A DNA stretch of 47,029 nucleotides from an uncultured Pseudomonadota bacterium (GCA_937912125.1 CALDOK010000206.1:1-47029); one strand, 5' to 3'. Shown: positions 29,028-36,797, counted from the stretch's first letter. Translations and numbers: made by a program. The notes: a model not told the origin generated them from the sequence alone.

Positions 29028-29420
29028 ATGAAGCGCACCTACACCTGTCCCGCCTGCAAGGGCGTGCTCAACCCCGAGAACGCGGTCATCCTGCGCGCCA
29101 CCGACGAGGGGCGGCAGATGTTGCTGGGCCTGCACCCCGAGCCTGGCAACTACGAGCTCTACATCCCCGATGGCAGCGAGCTCCCCCCGGGCTCCCAGTG
29201 GCGCATGGGCTGCCCTGTCTGCGGCACCGACCTGCAGCTGGGAGCCAACGGCCAGCTCTGCCTGGTCCACATGGAAGTGGCCGGTGAGTCCAAGCAGGTG
29301 TGGTTCTCGCCCCTGGCGGGCCAGCGCGTCACCTTCGTGGTCAACACCCAGGGTGAGGTGGAGCTGTTCGGCAACGGCGAGGACATTCCCGAGCACCTGC
29401 CCTTCGAGTTCGAGCTCTGA
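29028..29420 (+). CDS. small protein with two CxxC zinc-binding pairs
   Basis: A 130-residue protein with no signal peptide. CPAC at 7-10 and CPVC at about 62-65 can bind one zinc ion. Between them lies a long loop (GLHPEPGNYELYIPDGSELPPGS), and the second half is beta-strand-like (VWFSPLAGQRVTFVVN), ending in an acidic tail. I do not recognise a family. ATG 29028 has GGAGG 5 nt upstream. It is the first of three same-strand genes (29028, 29468, 29823), the last two overlapping. The divergent neighbour also carries a zinc ribbon. Confidence 0.75.
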   Translation: MKRTYTCPACKGVLNPENAVILRATDEGRQMLLGLHPEPGNYELYIPDGSELPPGSQWRMGCPVCGTDLQLGANGQLCLVHMEVAGESKQVWFSPLAGQRVTFVVNTQGEVELFGNGEDIPEHLPFEFEL

Positions 29421-29467
29421 TCCACCCGGCCCACGGCTCGGCCACCACCCCGCTCGGAGCGCCCGCC

Positions 29468-29830
29468 ATGGAGATTCGCTGGCTCGACGTCGACGTGCCC
29501 ACTGCCGGCGCCCAGCGCCCCACCCGGGGTGCCTTCGAGGAGTGCGCGGGCGGCTGGCGGCTGGCGCTCGAGTACCAGGCCGAGGGGGGAGAGACGATCA
29601 CCGTCCACTTCCACGGTGCGGCCTTCAGCGCCTGGCGCGAAGCCGATGAGCTCGAGGACTGGCTGCAGGATGGCGTGTGCGAGCTGATGGACTCGCCCTG
29701 GTTGCCCGGTCTGGTGACCCTGGGCGAGATCCCCGACGCCGCCGGCCTGCGGCACCTGCAGGTCCACTTCCCCGGCCACGGGCTGCTGGACGTGGCCTGT
29801 ACGGGCTTCGAACGGGTGCGCGGTGAGTAG
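29468..29830 (+). CDS. hypothetical cytosolic protein
   Basis: A 120-residue acidic protein with no signal peptide or transmembrane helix. It has an alternating beta-type N-terminal half (MEIRWLDVDVP; WRLALEYQ; TITVHFHGAAF), then a helix rich in Glu and Asp (ADELEDWLQDG), and a final beta pair (RHLQVHFPGHGLLDV). I cannot assign it. ATG 29468 has GGAG 8 nt upstream. The last 8 bases overlap the start of the lipoprotein gene at 29823, implying coupled translation. Confidence 0.7.
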   Translation: MEIRWLDVDVPTAGAQRPTRGAFEECAGGWRLALEYQAEGGETITVHFHGAAFSAWREADELEDWLQDGVCELMDSPWLPGLVTLGEIPDAAGLRHLQVHFPGHGLLDVACTGFERVRGE

Positions 29831-30434
29831 GTCCCTCGCGGTGCTGGCGGTGCTGGTCGGCTGCGGCGCCGAGACCGTCACGCCCGCGCCCCAGGCTGGC
29901 CCTGGCACCGAGCGGGTGGTGATCTCACCCTTGGGCGTCTCCCTGTCGGTGCCCTTCGGCTACGCCGTCTACCCCCGCAGCCGCGGAGAGCACGATGTGT
30001 GGGTGGTGGACATGAACCCAGGCGGGCGCCAGCCCCGCGTGATCGTCCTCGACCCCAGCGCTCCTGAGCAGCTCACTCCGCCCACCAGCCGGGATCCCGC
30101 CTGCCCCTGGGTGGGGCCGGTGGAAGAACAGCTCGGGGCCACCAACACCCTGCGCTACTTCACCAGCGTGGGCTGCGGCGGATCGGGGGGGATCGTGGGA
30201 TCCCTGGCTGGCCTGTGGGACCTGAGCGGGCACCGCTTCGCCATCTCCTGCACCGCACAGAGTGAGCAGGGTGGGCCCGATCCCGCCGGTTGCCTCGCAC
30301 AGCTGCGCACCGCCCGGGCGGTCCCCGCCACCGACGCCCCCGTGCGGCTGGGGCCCACCGGCACCGAGCGGAATCCCCTGATCATCGCGCCGCCCCTGGC
30401 GGGCCGCCAGCCCCGCGGCCAGCCCGACGAGTAG
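29823..30434 (+). CDS. predicted lipoprotein, unknown function
   Basis: A 203-residue protein with a short signal peptide and LVGC lipobox (Cys14) and a Pro/Ala/Gly linker. The mature domain starts VVISPLGVSLSVPFGYAVYP, has one Cys-containing loop (DPACPWVG), a Gly-rich turn after Cys (GCGGSGGIVG) and ISC; the Cys residues could pair in an oxidising compartment. No family is recognised. The start is GTG 29823, which lies inside the end of the previous gene. It ends 3 bp before the stop of the convergent SdpI gene, within a short inverted repeat GACGA-GTAG-TCGTC. Confidence 0.72.
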   Translation: MSRSLAVLAVLVGCGAETVTPAPQAGPGTERVVISPLGVSLSVPFGYAVYPRSRGEHDVWVVDMNPGGRQPRVIVLDPSAPEQLTPPTSRDPACPWVGPVEEQLGATNTLRYFTSVGCGGSGGIVGSLAGLWDLSGHRFAISCTAQSEQGGPDPAGCLAQLRTARAVPATDAPVRLGPTGTERNPLIIAPPLAGRQPRGQPDE

Positions 30435-30437
30435 TCG

Positions 30438-30794
30438 TCACTGCCGCTGGTGCAGCAGCCAGGCCACCAGGCCCGAGGCCATCAGGCCCACCGGGGCGGA
30501 GTACATCAACACGTCGTCGTGCAGGGCCGTGGGCAGGGGGAAACCCCAGACCACATAGGCCCCGTTGAGGACCGCGATGATGCTGGCGCCCACCATCAGA
30601 CAGCTGGCGAACAGGCGGTTGGCCTGGAGCCAGGCCTGGTCAGAGGCCATGGACTTGGCCGTCCGGAAGCCGAAGTAGCCGTTGCGCGCCACCATGCCCC
30701 TGAAGAGGGGGTAGGCCATCGCGGAGCTGAGCGCAGCGATGCCCAGGTTGGCCATGGCCACCGTACGTTCGACGTCTAAGGTCATCGTTTCCAT
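30438..30794 (-). CDS. SdpI-family membrane protein
   Basis: A 118-residue protein with three hydrophobic helices. Between helices 1 and 2 is the segment RNGYFGFRTAKSMASDQAWLQANRLF, cited here by its ends RNGYFGFRT and DQAWLQANRL, which is the signature of the SdpI/YhfL family. B. subtilis SdpI gives immunity to the SdpC toxin; most homologues have no known toxin, and none is evident here. ATG 30794 has AAGG 6 nt upstream; an internal ATG at 30785 is less likely. It is divergent from the PP2C gene across a 102-bp gap with a 20-nt palindrome, 68 nt from this start. Confidence 0.85.
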   Translation of the reverse strand: METMTLDVERTVAMANLGIAALSSAMAYPLFRGMVARNGYFGFRTAKSMASDQAWLQANRLFASCLMVGASIIAVLNGAYVVWGFPLPTALHDDVLMYSAPVGLMASGLVAWLLHQRQ

Positions 30795-30862
30795 GTGCGC
30801 CTTGTATTCCAGCGGCGCGCCAGCGGCTGGGATCCGGTCGGGGGGAGCCAAGCACCGGGGAA

Positions 30863-30882
30863 AGCGGCTATGCATAGCCGCT
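30863..30882. promoter_or_regulatory. perfect 20-nt palindrome between SdpI and PP2C genes
   Basis: AGCGGCTATGCATAGCCGCT is identical on both strands. It ends 14 nt before the PP2C ATG and lies 68 nt before the SdpI ATG. Its centre TATGCATA can be read as a -10-like TATGCA in both directions. This is a strong candidate for a dimeric regulator site overlapping the PP2C promoter, or for a symmetric divergent promoter. Confidence 0.6.
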
Positions 30883-30896
30883 CGCCGAGGTGCCTC

Positions 30897-31649
30897 ATGC
30901 TCGAGCACACCACCCCCAGCCTGCAGATCCTGATCCAGGTGGCCACGGCCGCGGGCGGGTTCCGTCCCGTCCACGAGGACGGCGTGGTCCTCGACCCTGC
31001 CACGGGCTCCTGCGCGGTCATAGACGGCGGCGGCGCGCGGGGGGATCTGGCCACAGCGCTCATCCAGCGGGACTACGCTGGCGTGCTCGCCGGGCTGCTC
31101 TCCGCTGCCGATCTGGCCCCCGAGCTGGCCGTGGCCCGGTGCCTCGAGCGGCTCTCGGCCCTGCTGCAGCAGGCCAACCGCAGCGACCCGCGCATGGCCG
31201 GCTCCGGCGCCGCGGTCACGGCCCTGTTGGTCCACGACGACCACGCCCACATCGCCCACTGCGGCGACACCCGGGCCTACCTGTTGCGCGAGTTCACCCT
31301 CAGCCAGCTCACCACCGACGACACCATGGTGGCCGAGCTGGTGGCCAGCGGTGAGATCCAGCCCCACGAGGCGGCCGACCACCCCTACGCCAACATCGTC
31401 ACCCAGGTGCTCGGCTTCTCCGACGAGATCCAGGTCCACGCCCTCGAGCAGCCGCTGCTGCCTGGCGACGTGGTGCTGCTCTGCACCGATGGGCTGTGGC
31501 GCGCCCTGCCTGCCGTCGAGCTCGAGGACCTGATGCTGGGGCCGGTGGACAGCCTGCACACCGCCCTGATCGACCGCGCCGTCGAGCTGGGCACCGACAA
31601 CGTGGCCGTCATCGTGGCCCAGGTCAACTCGCTGGCGGCGGCCGAGTAG
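30897..31649 (+). CDS. PP2C-family protein phosphatase
   Basis: A 250-residue single-domain PP2C-type Ser/Thr phosphatase (PrpC/Stp class), which dephosphorylates Ser/Thr kinase targets using two metal ions. Metal-binding motifs are visible in order: HEDGVVLD near 26, VIDGGG near 41 (usual form DGmGG), CGDTRAYLL near 121, LCTDGLW near 198 and the final TDNVAV. No kinase gene is adjacent. ATG 30897 follows GAGG at 7 nt. Expression may be controlled through the 20-nt palindrome just upstream. Two nt after the stop is a hairpin. Confidence 0.9.
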   Translation: MLEHTTPSLQILIQVATAAGGFRPVHEDGVVLDPATGSCAVIDGGGARGDLATALIQRDYAGVLAGLLSAADLAPELAVARCLERLSALLQQANRSDPRMAGSGAAVTALLVHDDHAHIAHCGDTRAYLLREFTLSQLTTDDTMVAELVASGEIQPHEAADHPYANIVTQVLGFSDEIQVHALEQPLLPGDVVLLCTDGLWRALPAVELEDLMLGPVDSLHTALIDRAVELGTDNVAVIVAQVNSLAAAE

Positions 31650-31651
31650 CA

Positions 31652-31670
31652 GCGCTCTGCGGGGGAGCGC
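31652..31670. terminator. hairpin after PP2C gene
   Basis: GCGCTC-TGCGGGG-GAGCGC is a perfect 6-bp stem with a 7-nt loop. It begins 2 nt after the PP2C stop and ends 20 nt before the end of the convergent MYXO-CTERM gene. There is no T-run on either side. Confidence 0.4.
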
Positions 31671-31690
31671 ACCAGCTGCCCCCCAGGCTC

Positions 31691-32746
31691 CTATCGCTCC
31701 CGTCGGCGCAGCAGCACCGCGCCCAGCAGCAGCCAGGCCATGGCCACCAGGCCCGCGCGTCCGCCCGGGGCGGCGGCGCAGCCGCAGCCCTTGTCGTCGT
31801 CGCCCTGGCCGGCCGTGTCGTCGGGAGCGCCGGTGTCGTCGGGGTTGGCCGAGTCCTCCGGGTCGGCGGGCTCGGGGCGCTCGAAGGCCAGGGGCTCGGG
31901 CTCGAACAGCCAGCTGTCCTCGAACACAGGCAGATCGATGGGGATGTCGAACTCCGCCAGGGTGTACTCGGTGCCCAGCACGTCCACGATCACCGAAGGC
32001 CAGGCGTGCAGGTTGGGCGTGAAGACGATGTCGCCGGACAGCTGTGCGGAGGCCCCGGCCAGATCGAGGGGCTCGACCTCGGCCAGCGCCAGAGGCTGGG
32101 GCTCGTCGTGGTACACCAGCTCGGCCGCGCCGCCGTCCACTTCGTCCGGCGTCACGGTCACCGAGGTGGTCTCGAACCAGGTGTTCAGCTCGCCCGAGAT
32201 GGCCACCTGCACCGCCGCCGAGGCCACCAGCAGGTCCACCGCCTGGTAGTCCACCACCGTCTGCTTCTCGACCTCGGTGGTGACGTCCAGGGGACTGTCG
32301 GGGTTGCCGGGGAGCAGGTAGGGCAGGAAGGGCGCCAGGTCTTCCACCATGAACTCGATGGGGTCGCCCACCTCGCCCTCCCACTCGATACCCAGCAGGT
32401 CGAAGCGGAGGGAGGAGGTGATGTTCAGGCCCAGGTCCACCTCGTACAGCCCCATGTCGGGCTGGCCCTCGAGCACCACGGTGGCGTCGTCCCAGTCGTA
32501 GATGGCGTCGCCCAGCATGTCGATGCTGATGGTGTTGCCCGCGTGGATCACCAGCCGCACCTGGATGGGGCTGTCGGCGGGCTGCCAGTCGCTGTCGTAG
32601 TCGAAGTCGTCGACGTCGATGACCTGCTCGGCGTAGCCGGTGGCGTAGGGGCTGCTGCTGGTGGTGGCCGCCGTGGCGGTGCCGGCGGCGATGGACGTGG
32701 CGATGAGCAGCGCGAGGGTGCCGGGCGCGGTGAGGGAGGCTCGCAC
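31691..32746 (-). CDS. MYXO-CTERM surface protein
   Basis: A 351-residue exported protein. A signal peptide (about 1-26, ending ATAA) is followed by a beta-rich extracellular domain of about 260 residues. An Asp/Glu/Pro/Thr linker (DDTGAPDDTAGQGDDD) then leads to a C-terminal sorting tail from about 320: a Cys motif (GCGC), a hydrophobic helix (LVAMAWLLLGAVLL) and a final Arg cluster. That tail is the MYXO-CTERM signal, processed by a rhomboid-like/CPBP myxosortase in Myxococcota. The start is GTG 32746, with AGGAG 8 nt upstream, 4 nt after the stop of the propeller lipoprotein gene, so the two form an operon. The function of the domain is unknown. Confidence 0.9.
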   Translation of the reverse strand: MRASLTAPGTLALLIATSIAAGTATAATTSSSPYATGYAEQVIDVDDFDYDSDWQPADSPIQVRLVIHAGNTISIDMLGDAIYDWDDATVVLEGQPDMGLYEVDLGLNITSSLRFDLLGIEWEGEVGDPIEFMVEDLAPFLPYLLPGNPDSPLDVTTEVEKQTVVDYQAVDLLVASAAVQVAISGELNTWFETTSVTVTPDEVDGGAAELVYHDEPQPLALAEVEPLDLAGASAQLSGDIVFTPNLHAWPSVIVDVLGTEYTLAEFDIPIDLPVFEDSWLFEPEPLAFERPEPADPEDSANPDDTGAPDDTAGQGDDDKGCGCAAAPGGRAGLVAMAWLLLGAVLLRRRER

Positions 32747-32750
32747 GGGG

Positions 32751-33752
32751 CTACTCCTGAGTCTCGGACGGGGCCAGCAGGGCGGCCCAGTCCACCTCGA
32801 GGATGACCATGCGCTCGGCCTGGACCAGGGCCAGGGTGCTGCTGTCGGCGGAGGCGGCCATGAAGCTGGTGGCGGAGGCCGCGTCGAGGACCTTGACCTC
32901 GGCGCCGGTGTACTGGTCGATGATGTGGACATAGGCGTCCGCACCTGCGACGGTCAGCACGGCCAGCAGGCCTCGCTGCTCGAGGGCCACCAGATCCACG
33001 ATGGGGTCGTCCAGCTCCACGGAGAACACGGGGCCGCCCTCCGCGGTGACCGCCTCGACCAGGGTGCTGTCCGCGCTGGCGGTGTACAGCACCTGGCGCA
33101 CGTTGTCCCAGCTGATGTGGTCCATGGGCACGTCCAGGGTGGCCTGGCTGCCGTCGGGGTCGATGCGCTGCACGCTCTCGGTGCCCAGCTCGTCGTCGTA
33201 GCCCAGGAACAGGGTGCCGTCGGCCCGCACCACGTCCAGCTCGCGGACGCGGCCGCAGGGCTCGATGGTGGCCAGATCCAGGCCGTCGCGGAAGATGCGG
33301 CAGTTCTCGGCCCGGCGTCCGATCCAGGCCAGGCCGCCCGAGAAGCCGATGGCGCTCGAGGCGTTGGCCCCTGCATCTTCGTCCTCGCGAAGCTCGTAGC
33401 CCGGCACTCCCGGCTCCCACAGGAACACGCCGCCGTCGACCGAGCGCTCGATGATGGCCACCTTGTCGCCGATCCAGTCTTCGACCTTGGGCTCGACGAA
33501 GTCTCCGGCGGGGGTGCTGGCGCTGGCCTGCCCCGAGCTGGTGTCGAAGGCGACCACTCCTGCGCTGGTGCTCATGATCGCCAGGTCGCCGTTGGCGGAC
33601 AGCACCAGGCTGGTGGCGGCGAAGTCGTGGGAGTGGGTCTTGACCGGGTTGTCCTCGTCCTCGCCGGTGTCGGTCCAGCCGAACTTGCAGCCCGCGAGGG
33701 CCAGCAGGGCGAAGGGGGCGAGGGTGCGCAGGTGGGGACGGGCCTGGGGCAT
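32751..33752 (-). CDS. lipoprotein with beta-propeller-like repeats
   Basis: A 333-residue lipoprotein (LAGC, Cys22; linker TDTGEDED). From about 45 onward it consists of repeating four-strand units with Asp/Ser-rich turns, for example LVLSANGDLAIMSTSAG, AIIERSVDGGVFLWEPG, LFLGYDDELGTESVQRIDPDG and LYTASADSTLVEAV. This resembles WD40/YVTN-like propellers and would give a disc-shaped binding scaffold outside the membrane. AGGAG lies 6 nt before ATG and TACCAT 34 nt upstream. It is the first gene of a two-gene unit with the MYXO-CTERM protein, so the two may form a surface complex (inference). Confidence 0.82.
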   Translation of the reverse strand: MPQARPHLRTLAPFALLALAGCKFGWTDTGEDEDNPVKTHSHDFAATSLVLSANGDLAIMSTSAGVVAFDTSSGQASASTPAGDFVEPKVEDWIGDKVAIIERSVDGGVFLWEPGVPGYELREDEDAGANASSAIGFSGGLAWIGRRAENCRIFRDGLDLATIEPCGRVRELDVVRADGTLFLGYDDELGTESVQRIDPDGSQATLDVPMDHISWDNVRQVLYTASADSTLVEAVTAEGGPVFSVELDDPIVDLVALEQRGLLAVLTVAGADAYVHIIDQYTGAEVKVLDAASATSFMAASADSSTLALVQAERMVILEVDWAALLAPSETQE

Positions 33753-33786
33753 GGGATCTCCTCTCGGCGGGGGCCTCGGTCAAGCG

Positions 33787-33792
33787 ATGGTA
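33787..33792 (-). promoter_or_regulatory. -10-like TACCAT before the propeller/MYXO-CTERM unit
   Basis: TACCAT on the minus strand fits TANNNT and lies 34 nt before ATG 33752, in the 59-bp gap after the GreA-like gene. Confidence 0.35.
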
Positions 33793-33811
33793 GCAGCCTG
33801 GAGCACCGGCG

Positions 33812-34291
33812 TCAGCGCAGCCGGACGATCTCCATCGAGACCCTGCGCCCGTCCTGCTCGAGCTGCGCTTCGTCGCCCTCGCTGCGACCCCGCAGGGCGC
33901 GGGCCAGGGGAGAGCTGGGCGAGATCACGGTGAGGGCGCCCTCGGGGCCCGCGAGGGGATCCCCCTGGCCCCCTGGGAGCAGCAGATAGCTGCGCTCTTG
34001 GCCGTGCTCGTCGGCCAGCGTCACCAGGGCCCCCGCGGCGACTTGATCCCGCGGTCCAGGGTCCACCTGCCCCAGCAGATCGAGGGCGGTCCGGATGTCG
34101 GCGGCCCGGCGGTTCAAGCCCGCGGCCAGGTAGCCCTGGGCGGTGACGGCCGCGCGCTCACCGCGGTTCTCCGGGCGGAAGCAGCCGTCCACCCGCATGC
34201 CCGCGCGGGTGTCGGCGATGCTGGCCTCGACGGCGTGCAGGCGCTCCTCGAGGATCTGCCGGAAGCGCTGGAACAGGGTGGGCTTGTCCAT
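33812..34291 (-). CDS. GreA/GreB-family transcription factor-like protein
   Basis: A 159-residue cytosolic protein. The N-terminal ~75 residues form a helical hairpin like the Gre coiled coil, with a polar tip (RVDGCFRPENRGERA) in place of the usual acidic tip. The C-terminal FKBP-like domain is clear from VISPSSPLARALRGRSEGDEA. Gre factors rescue backtracked RNA polymerase by stimulating transcript cleavage through two acidic tip residues; the altered tip means that cleavage activity is uncertain, and a regulatory Gre-like role is possible. There is no ribosome binding site; TAGGCT lies 6 nt before ATG, so the mRNA is probably leaderless. Confidence 0.85.
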   Translation of the reverse strand: MDKPTLFQRFRQILEERLHAVEASIADTRAGMRVDGCFRPENRGERAAVTAQGYLAAGLNRRAADIRTALDLLGQVDPGPRDQVAAGALVTLADEHGQERSYLLLPGGQGDPLAGPEGALTVISPSSPLARALRGRSEGDEAQLEQDGRRVSMEIVRLR

Positions 34292-34297
34292 GGCGGG

Positions 34298-34303
34298 AGC
34301 CTA
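34298..34303 (-). promoter_or_regulatory. -10-like TAGGCT directly before the GreA-like start
   Basis: TAGGCT on the minus strand ends 6 nt before the ATG, which places the expected transcription start at or next to the A of ATG. It is the clearest leaderless candidate in the window. Confidence 0.45.
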
Positions 34304-34359
34304 GCCTGTGGGCGCGGTCCGGGATAGGGGCGCTGGGTCGGCTTCCCCTCGAGGTGTCC

Positions 34360-35724
34360 GTGAGCTCAGCCCCCTCATCCCCTCGCAAGCGCCCCGGCCT
34401 GCCGACGTGGATCAAGGTCCTGCTGGTCGTGGGGGCCGTGGCGTCCCTGCTGGGCCTGTTGCTCGCCCTGGTGCCCATCCTGGCGCTGTTCTGGTTGATG
34501 GGCAGTGGCGATCAGGTGGACACCCGCGCCCTGGCCTCCTCCACCAGCCTGGCGGTCTTCCACATGGAGCCCGACCCCGACGACCCCGGGGTCGCGTCCT
34601 TCTTGGACCATGTGGCCACCACCCTGCCCGAGATCCAGGCGCGTATGCGCCAGGCCCAGGGCTACCCGCCGTGGCTTGCCCAGGTCGAGGCCATGCGCGA
34701 CGCCCGCAACACTCAGGCGGGCATGTCCACCATGATGCCCACCCAGGTGACCCTCACCGTCGAGCCGGCGGAGCCGGGGGATGCGCTGCAGCAGGAGGTC
34801 TCGCTGATGGGGGCGGTGAACCTGCCCTCGTGGGGTCGCGGCGCCCGGCTGGGCATGTGGCTGGGAGCCCGGATGCAGGACGAGCTGGCCAGCGCCGATC
34901 CCTCGATCCAGGCCCTGCAGCGACTGGAGGTCGACGATCACACCCTCTATGTGCAGCGCAGCTCCACGGGCGAGGTGTTCTGGGGCGCCATCGACTCCAC
35001 CATGTTGGGGGGAGCGGGCAGCTTCCACGCTATGGTGCGCGGCATGGAGCGCATGAGCCAGGGCCAGACCGAGCCGCTGGACCCCGAGCTGCAGGCGGTG
35101 GTGGACGCGCTGGGCGAGGTGAGCTGGGAGGCCTGGGGCGCCATGCGGTTCCAGCCCGAGACGGTGGACGTGGTCTGGCCCGAGCCCGATCCCCAGCTGC
35201 AGATCAGCGATGCCCAGGCGGCCATGATGGAGGAGGTGGTCGAGGGCCTGCTCCGGGATGGCGAAGGGGCCATGCCCGAGGGCTTCGACCCGGCCCAGCT
35301 CGACCAGCTCGACCCTGTGCAGCTGCCGCCCCCTCCTCAGCGGTCCTGCCTGGCGGAGATCGAGGGTGCCTCGGCCGTGGCTGTGGGCCTGGACGTGGTA
35401 GGTCCCGACGAGCTCAGCGGGCGCATGGCGGTGCGGGTGGGCGACCCCGAGCAGATCGAGGGCGCCCAGGCCTGCGTGCGGCGCTCCTGCGAGGACTTCG
35501 CCGCCGAGCTGGCCGAGGCGGAGCTGGTGCTGGAGTGCAGCTACCAGCAGGTGGCGCTGGCGGTGGTGGTCACCGGTCGCCTCACGGGCATCGAGGCCGC
35601 CACCCGCAGCTTCGTGCAGAAGATCGAAGCGGATGCCGCCCGCGAGCGCCTGGAGGCGCAGCAGCGCCAGCTGCCTCCCGAGCTGCAGGACATCCCCGAG
35701 CTCGAGGGGCTGGACTTCGAGTAG
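34360..35724 (+). CDS. single-pass membrane protein, unknown function
   Basis: A 454-residue protein: a short basic N-terminus (RKRPG), one transmembrane helix (about 17-45) and a large soluble domain outside. The domain is mixed alpha/beta with many Met and Gln residues (MRQAQGYPP; MSTMMPTQVTLTVEP). Two pairs of Cys occur late (CLAEIEG; CVRRSCEDF; LECSY). The C-terminus is an acidic, Gln-rich helix. I recognise no family. The start is chosen as GTG 34360, where GAGG has good 5-nt spacing; GTG 34354 is also possible. A GGGATAG box lies about 33 nt upstream. It ends 5 bp before the convergent cNMP-binding gene. Confidence 0.75.
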   Translation: MSSAPSSPRKRPGLPTWIKVLLVVGAVASLLGLLLALVPILALFWLMGSGDQVDTRALASSTSLAVFHMEPDPDDPGVASFLDHVATTLPEIQARMRQAQGYPPWLAQVEAMRDARNTQAGMSTMMPTQVTLTVEPAEPGDALQQEVSLMGAVNLPSWGRGARLGMWLGARMQDELASADPSIQALQRLEVDDHTLYVQRSSTGEVFWGAIDSTMLGGAGSFHAMVRGMERMSQGQTEPLDPELQAVVDALGEVSWEAWGAMRFQPETVDVVWPEPDPQLQISDAQAAMMEEVVEGLLRDGEGAMPEGFDPAQLDQLDPVQLPPPPQRSCLAEIEGASAVAVGLDVVGPDELSGRMAVRVGDPEQIEGAQACVRRSCEDFAAELAEAELVLECSYQQVALAVVVTGRLTGIEAATRSFVQKIEADAARERLEAQQRQLPPELQDIPELEGLDFE

Positions 35725-35729
35725 CGGCT

Positions 35730-36797
35730 TCAGCCCGTCAGGGGCTCCCCGGCACCGCCGAGCAGGACTCCCGCGGCGCGAAGCAGCTGCTGAAGCTGGA
35801 GCTCGGGCAGGGGGCCGCCGGGGTGTTCGCCGGACTGGAAGCCGGCCAGCATGGCGTTGGCGTTGCGCAGCTGGATGCCCATGGTGGCCACCATGCACTC
35901 CTTCCACGCCAGGCGAGGGCGGTCGGCCAGGGCTTCGTAGGCGGCGCGGTCCATGCGGTAGACCCAGCCGCTGCTGGCCGCCACGCAGGTGGCCGTGCGG
36001 GGCCCGGAGACCGCCAGGGTGACGGCGCCGAACAACCAGCCGGGCTGAAAGCTCACCAGCAGCTCGGCCATGCGGTTGCGGACGTGGCGCAGGGCCTGGA
36101 CCTCACCCACCGCCAGCAACCAAACGGCATCCCCCGCCTCGCCCTCGCGCGCGATGATCTCGCCTTTGTCAAAGGCGTAGGGCTCGAAGGCGTCGGCGAT
36201 GGCCTGGATGATCTGCTCGCCCTGGTCGCGCAGCACGGGCTGGTCGCGCAGCAGGGGCAGCAGCGCGGGGCGGCTGCCGTCGCCCACGGCCTGGCGCACG
36301 CGCTTCCAGAGCTTGGCCAGGCCGCTGTCGGCGTTGGCGCTGGGCGCGGGGAGGATGCCCTGGCTGAGCTTGGCGATGCGCACGTCGGTGGCGCGGATGC
36401 GCTTGGCCTGGGCGTCGAGGCAGCGGTCCAGCAGGCGCTCGTGGAAGCTCGGGAAGGCCTGGGCCAGGCGCTGCAGCTCGAGGCTGGGCAGCAGCAGGAC
36501 CACCGAGGGCTCGACGGCCACGATGGTGGCGGAGCGCTTGGCGTTGGCCCACAGGGCGGCGGTCTCCCCCAGCACGTCGCCAGCCAGGATGGTGCCGATC
36601 TCCTCGCCGTTCACCCGGACCGAGAGCTGGCCCCGGTGCAGCAGCCCCATGGTGGGGGCGGAGTCGTCCTGCTGCCAGAGCTGATCGCCGCTGCGCAGGT
36701 TCTGCTCGTCGAAGGCCCGGGCGATGAGCTGGGCGTCCTGGGGGGTGACCTCCCGGGACGTGACCAGGCGTGAGAGCTTGTGGAAGTCGGTGGGCAT
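35730..36797 (-). CDS. double cyclic-nucleotide-binding domain protein
   Basis: A 355-residue cytosolic protein with two Crp-like cNMP-binding folds. The first (about 25-130) has GLLHRGQLSVRV, then GDVLGETAAL with SATIVAVEPSVVLLL. The second (about 205-310) has KGEIIAREGEAGDAVWLLAVGEVQA and WLFGAVTLAVSGPRTATCVAA, also cited by theme only. The phosphate-binding cassette of domain 1 has the GE dipeptide but then TAAL and RSA rather than the usual RAAT, so ligand binding is uncertain. No DNA-binding or catalytic domain is attached. The C-terminal ~45 residues are Leu/Gln/Gly-rich. ATG 36797 has a weak AAGAG site. Confidence 0.82.
   Translation of the reverse strand: MPTDFHKLSRLVTSREVTPQDAQLIARAFDEQNLRSGDQLWQQDDSAPTMGLLHRGQLSVRVNGEEIGTILAGDVLGETAALWANAKRSATIVAVEPSVVLLLPSLELQRLAQAFPSFHERLLDRCLDAQAKRIRATDVRIAKLSQGILPAPSANADSGLAKLWKRVRQAVGDGSRPALLPLLRDQPVLRDQGEQIIQAIADAFEPYAFDKGEIIAREGEAGDAVWLLAVGEVQALRHVRNRMAELLVSFQPGWLFGAVTLAVSGPRTATCVAASSGWVYRMDRAAYEALADRPRLAWKECMVATMGIQLRNANAMLAGFQSGEHPGGPLPELQLQQLLRAAGVLLGGAGEPLTG

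Noticed and set aside
30438..30794. SdpI-type immunity gene as part of a toxin-immunity locus
   Set aside because: No SdpC-like toxin or SdpAB-like processing genes are adjacent; the neighbours are a lipoprotein and a PP2C phosphatase.
35730..36797. Crp-type transcription factor
   Set aside because: Two cNMP-binding folds are present, but no helix-turn-helix domain is visible at either end.
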